Shown: one piece after another, positions 60,984-64,000 of the stretch
Position numbering within the stretch: position 1 is the stretch's first letter
Layout of the letters: each line of letters starts with the position of its first letter
Assembly: GCF_030249845.1 (NCBI RefSeq)
Contig: NZ_JANURM010000002.1
Coordinates: forward strand, 248,001-312,000
Direction: 5' to 3'
From: Campylobacter gastrosuis
Lineage (GTDB): Bacteria; Campylobacterota; Campylobacteria; Campylobacterales; Campylobacteraceae
DNA: 64,000 nucleotides
Notes under the pieces: model-generated
The model's input: only the letters and a program-made list of their open reading frames with translations
What the model was told of the DNA's origin: nothing
Database searches by the model: none
Made by a program: the position numbers and the translations under genes

Positions 60984-63130
60984 TTATCACTGCTTGATTG
61001 GTTATCTTTTGAGACTGAAAAATCATAGTGAATTCCGCCCATTGGGTAGAAATTTACCATAAAATAAAAGCCCTGCGTTCGCTTTGTGGCTGAGCCAGTG
61101 GTGGTCGTGATCGGCTCAATGTCTTGCTGGTAGATAAAGCCGTAATTCCAGCACTTGCGGTTATGCGTGATACCTGCTCGCCACATTTTTGTGTAGCTTC
61201 GCTCTAAATCATACTGCCAGCCGCCAAGTAGCTTGTATTGGCGCGGTAGGTTTATGTTTGCAGAGGTCGTTAAATAGCTGTCTTGTTGCTTGTTTGTGCT
61301 TCGTTTTAGGGTGTGTAAAATGCTGGTGCCAAAATACTCGTTTGAGTAATCTAGTCCGGTTTGTATCCTTTTTAGCTCGTTGTCGGCGTGCGAGTATTCA
61401 AGCCTGTTTGTAATGCTTAAATTTGCAAATGGATAGATTGAGATTGTATTTTTTAGGTTGCTTGGCTCGTTATCTTTTGTGTAGTAGCCCTGAGATATAC
61501 TGTGGCGTAAAATTTTCGTGCCATTTGAGGTGTAAAAATACTGCGTTAAATAGCCTGATACCTCATCTTTTGTGCTTTCTTTGCCTAAGAAATTCTCATA
61601 AATAGCACCATTTTCATCGTATAAAAACTCATCATCAAGGCGTCCCTTTTCATACCCAGCCAAAAGATACTCACTGCCAAAATTTATGGTGTGATAAAAG
61701 CTATCATACGCCTTTGCTAAGTCGGTGTGAAGTGCGATTTTGTGATAATTATTTATGTAATCGCTGGTTTTATCCTTGCTGTTATTTGTGCTTGAAGTTG
61801 CTTTTTTGCTGTAATTTATGTGAGTTGCGTATAAATTCTCATAAAATGAGAGCGTAGCAAGCTCATCAAAAAGTGGGACGTGCAAAGATAGCGGTAAATT
61901 TAGCTCATAAGCGTTTGCATTTACGCCGATTTTTCGCTCATATCTGTGCGATTGAAGATCAACTGAATATAAGATATTTGGCAAAAATAGCGTATCGGTA
62001 AATCTGTGATACTGCAAATTTGGTAGCTCTTGCAAAGTGTCTTTGTTCTCGTTTTTTGAGCCAATTTTTTCGGTATCAATGTAATATTTTGCGTAAGCAC
62101 CAAAGTAGTTTGTGCTGTCTGTTAAAAAATAGTTTAAATTTGAGGTTACGAGCGAGTCAAAATCGGTGCTGTTGCCCTTTAATTTTAGATAGTCAATATC
62201 ATTTAAAATCGTAGCATCAAGCCACAAACCCTCTTGTAAATTTCTCTCAAAATAGCCCTTAAATAGGCTGTTTCTGTCATATTTTAGCTCCAAGCCCTTG
62301 TGTGTTTTGTTTTTTAGGCTCTGCTCGTTTGAGTTGTCATTTTTTTGCTTTTCTCGGTATTTTTCTTTATCTCTAAAAAAGCCAAAACCAATCTCTCCAC
62401 TTGAAAATTCACTATCAGCAAACCTAAATGTAGAGTAGGCACCAGCCCCACGAGATGTGCGAATTTGTGGGTCAATTTGAAAATCCCACTCATTATAAGG
62501 TGCAAAATATATCGGCTGTCTATAAATAAATCCCTCGCTTTTTTTATAGCCAAATTGCGGTGGTAAAAGTCCGGTTCTGCGCGTTGTATCGGTGCTAAAA
62601 CCAAAATACGGCAGGTAAAAAATCGGCACATTGCCTAGATGAAAAACCGGGTTAAACATATGTAAAAATTTAGTGTCTTTGTTTAATTTTGCCGAAGTTG
62701 CCGTGATACTCCAATCTGGGTCTGTTACATTACAGCTTGAAACAATCGGATTTTTTGTGTGATAAAATTTTGCGTCCGAGCTACTCTCATCGCTTCTAAT
62801 CCAAACTTCAAGCTCCTTATCCATCATAAAAAGTGCTTCAAAAGATGAGCTGTCGTCGTTTAGGTTGATTTTAGCGTAGTTTGAGCGTGAAATTTCGCCA
62901 ACGCCCTTCATCATATTTACATTGCCAAAAAGCTCAATAACGCCGGTGTTTTGGTTATAAACAGCCTTATCAGCGGTAACTAAATAGGTCTCAGAATAGA
63001 CAACGACATTTTTATTTGCCGTGACAATTCCCTCATCGCTCTTAACATCATCTGCTAAAAGCTCAAAATTTTGAGTATTTGCCCATAAATTTAGGGCTAA
63101 AATCGGTAAAATAGCTAATCTATGCAACAT
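60980..63130 (-). CDS. lptD: LPS-assembly outer-membrane protein LptD
   Basis: Outer-membrane beta-barrel that inserts lipopolysaccharide into the outer leaflet, with LptE. The 716-residue protein has a signal ([17 protein letters not shown]), an N-terminal beta-jellyroll (about 20-150; LLADDVKSDEGIVTANKNVVVY and LFGNVNMMKGVGEIS) and a C-terminal barrel (about 190-716) with the conserved PIFYLPYFGFSTD segment and the VNFYPMGGIHYDFSV end. It has few Cys (SSCNV and NRKCW), so its disulfide pattern must differ from E. coli. I choose the ATG at 63130. LptB lies elsewhere in the window. Confidence 0.93.
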   Translation of the reverse strand: MLHRLAILPILALNLWANTQNFELLADDVKSDEGIVTANKNVVVYSETYLVTADKAVYNQNTGVIELFGNVNMMKGVGEISRSNYAKINLNDDSSSFEALFMMDKELEVWIRSDESSSDAKFYHTKNPIVSSCNVTDPDWSITATSAKLNKDTKFLHMFNPVFHLGNVPIFYLPYFGFSTDTTRRTGLLPPQFGYKKSEGFIYRQPIYFAPYNEWDFQIDPQIRTSRGAGAYSTFRFADSEFSSGEIGFGFFRDKEKYREKQKNDNSNEQSLKNKTHKGLELKYDRNSLFKGYFERNLQEGLWLDATILNDIDYLKLKGNSTDFDSLVTSNLNYFLTDSTNYFGAYAKYYIDTEKIGSKNENKDTLQELPNLQYHRFTDTLFLPNILYSVDLQSHRYERKIGVNANAYELNLPLSLHVPLFDELATLSFYENLYATHINYSKKATSSTNNSKDKTSDYINNYHKIALHTDLAKAYDSFYHTINFGSEYLLAGYEKGRLDDEFLYDENGAIYENFLGKESTKDEVSGYLTQYFYTSNGTKILRHSISQGYYTKDNEPSNLKNTISIYPFANLSITNRLEYSHADNELKRIQTGLDYSNEYFGTSILHTLKRSTNKQQDSYLTTSANINLPRQYKLLGGWQYDLERSYTKMWRAGITHNRKCWNYGFIYQQDIEPITTTTGSATKRTQGFYFMVNFYPMGGIHYDFSVSKDNQSSSDK

Positions 63131-63593
63131 CAATCACAACCACTTTTGAGAATTTATCGTGCCAAGTTTGGCGTAAATCATTGCCAAACGCCCATAAAAA
63201 GCCAAGATAAAAGGCAAGTTCGCTTACATTTCTAATTAAGGCACGATTTAGACTTGTTATAAAATTTGGCTTATCAAGATAACCCGTGTCAATACAGGTG
63301 ATTTTTACGAGAGTTTTACCGATAGTAGCACCCATATACCAGATAAAAAATGTTTGATAAATGAGCCTAATTGCAAGCAGATGAAGCACGAGCGATGAGA
63401 CTAATGCCGTGATTTGATTGTAAATTTCATCTTGATTTAGCCCCTGATTTGCAATCAACGCAAAATCATTAAAAAACGCTACAAAAAACAGAACGCTAAC
63501 TATCATCTCATCAATGCCAAAGGCGATGATTCGCTTTTGTGAGCTTGCGATTTTTATCCCCTCGCGCTCTAAATTTTGACCAACTTGGCTCAT
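63120..63593 (-). CDS. RDD-family membrane protein
   Basis: A 157-residue membrane protein of the RDD family, with the RDD-type start ([20 protein letters not shown], where R.. and D mark the family), two or three transmembrane helices (about 25-45, 63-90, 120-138), and [12 protein letters not shown] choose the ATG at 63593, which overlaps purD's stop (ATGA), over a TTG further upstream. Function of the family is unclear, though some RDD proteins are linked to ion transport. Position between purD and lptD is conserved. Confidence 0.82.
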   Translation of the reverse strand: MSQVGQNLEREGIKIASSQKRIIAFGIDEMIVSVLFFVAFFNDFALIANQGLNQDEIYNQITALVSSLVLHLLAIRLIYQTFFIWYMGATIGKTLVKITCIDTGYLDKPNFITSLNRALIRNVSELAFYLGFLWAFGNDLRQTWHDKFSKVVVIDVA

Positions 63594-64000
63594 TTTAAGA
63601 CCTGCCAAGCGATGTCTTTTCGGTATTGTTTGCCGTTAAATTCAACATTTTTACACAGCTCATAGGCGTTTTGTTGTGCTTGTTTTATGCTCTTAGCACG
63701 TCCTACACAGACTAAAACTCGTCCGCCATTAGCGTAAATTTCGCCATTTTCTTCGCTCACACCAGCGTAAATTAGCTCCGAGCTTTTGGGTATTTGCCCT
63801 ACTTTTATTCTCTCCTTTGGCGAGTTTTTATACGGATAGTCCTTGCTTGCAATGACCACGCCAACGGCAAATTCATCTTTTAGCTTAATTGGAGCTAATT
63901 TGCCCTTTGCGGCATTTAGTAAAATTTCGCTTAAATCGCCGTCAATTAATGGCATTAAAACCTCGCACTCCGGATCGCCAAAGCGGACGTTAAATTCAAG
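63590..64000 (-). CDS. purD: Phosphoribosylamine-glycine ligase PurD, C-terminal part
   Basis: The 5' part is outside the window. The 136 codons here hold the C-terminal part of GAR synthetase: [19 protein letters not shown], the ATP-grasp segment with metal-binding Glu and Asn, followed by [34 protein letters not shown], and the final helix. The frame is open to the window edge. It overlaps the RDD gene by 4 nt. PurD makes glycinamide ribonucleotide in purine synthesis. Confidence 0.95.
   Translation of the reverse strand, partial: LEFNVRFGDPECEVLMPLIDGDLSEILLNAAKGKLAPIKLKDEFAVGVVIASKDYPYKNSPKERIKVGQIPKSSELIYAGVSEENGEIYANGGRVLVCVGRAKSIKQAQQNAYELCKNVEFNGKQYRKDIAWQVLK

Overview
The window looks like chromosomal DNA of a Campylobacter-type bacterium (Campylobacterota). 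It is A/T-rich and densely packed, and many neighbouring genes share ATGA, TAATG or TGATG stop/start overlaps. The gene order recalls blocks known from Campylobacter jejuni: argG-rplI-hslV-hslU-era, the S4 gene-tsaE-lptB-rpoN, dus-membrane protein-dksA-like-rlmH-accD, the tandem dynamin-like GTPases, rluD-flpA-trmB-ftsEX-M23-pyrH-rpoZ-spoT-tyrS-amiA-mnmC, metallophosphoesterase-psd, and purD-RDD-lptD-pnp. The exact species cannot be fixed by eye. I saw no rRNA, tRNA, CRISPR array, prophage or insertion sequence.

Layout. 1-8098 (minus): a complete-looking envelope-spanning DNA-uptake (Cts, type II secretion/type IV pilus-like) operon: PilM/PilN-like fusion, PilO-like, PilP/CtsR, secretin CtsD, AAA ATPase CtsP, a TPR membrane protein, a small periplasmic protein, ATPase CtsE and the start of CtsF. 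8149-14612 (minus): era, hslUV, rplI, argG and a FIST-domain chemoreceptor. 14720-17329 (plus): S4 protein, tsaE, lptB, rpoN. 17686-20601 (minus): a four-gene overlapping operon of a frameshifted Tat-exported transglutaminase-like protein, MerT-like and MerP-like metal proteins and a PepD-like dipeptidase. 20704-22283 (plus): lipoprotein, cmoB, a Cj0977-like hot-dog protein and a strong terminator. 22631-30808 (minus): recO, dus, a membrane protein, dksA-like, rlmH, accD and two dynamin-like GTPases. 31103-35074 (minus): OsmC-like protein, acyl-CoA-dehydrogenase-like flavoprotein and an ABC importer, probably for an organosulfur compound. 36357-53986 (plus): a long colinear housekeeping block from rluD to psd. 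53983-64000 (mainly minus): decayed thiF and racemase genes, dnaX, a tiny lipoprotein, Usp, pnp, a phosphoribosyltransferase-like protein, lptD, an RDD protein and the C-terminal part of purD.

How the genes connect. The Cts genes form one trans-envelope machine. FtsE, FtsX, a coiled-coil protein with a degenerate LytM domain and an AmiA amidase lie in one block and fit the FtsEX-EnvC-amidase division module. LptB and LptD serve lipopolysaccharide export. CmoB, MnmC, Dus, TrmB, RluD, RlmH and TsaE form a rich RNA-modification set. Three genes carry visible damage: a +1 frameshift in the Tat protein, an in-frame stop in the racemase, and a truncated ThiF remnant.

No wholly new system is proven. 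The best candidates for follow-up are the organosulfur locus with its palindromic -10 region, the Tat-transglutaminase/MerT/MerP/PepD operon, the consolidated Cts operon with two uncharacterised members, and genes that appear to be transcribed without a leader.
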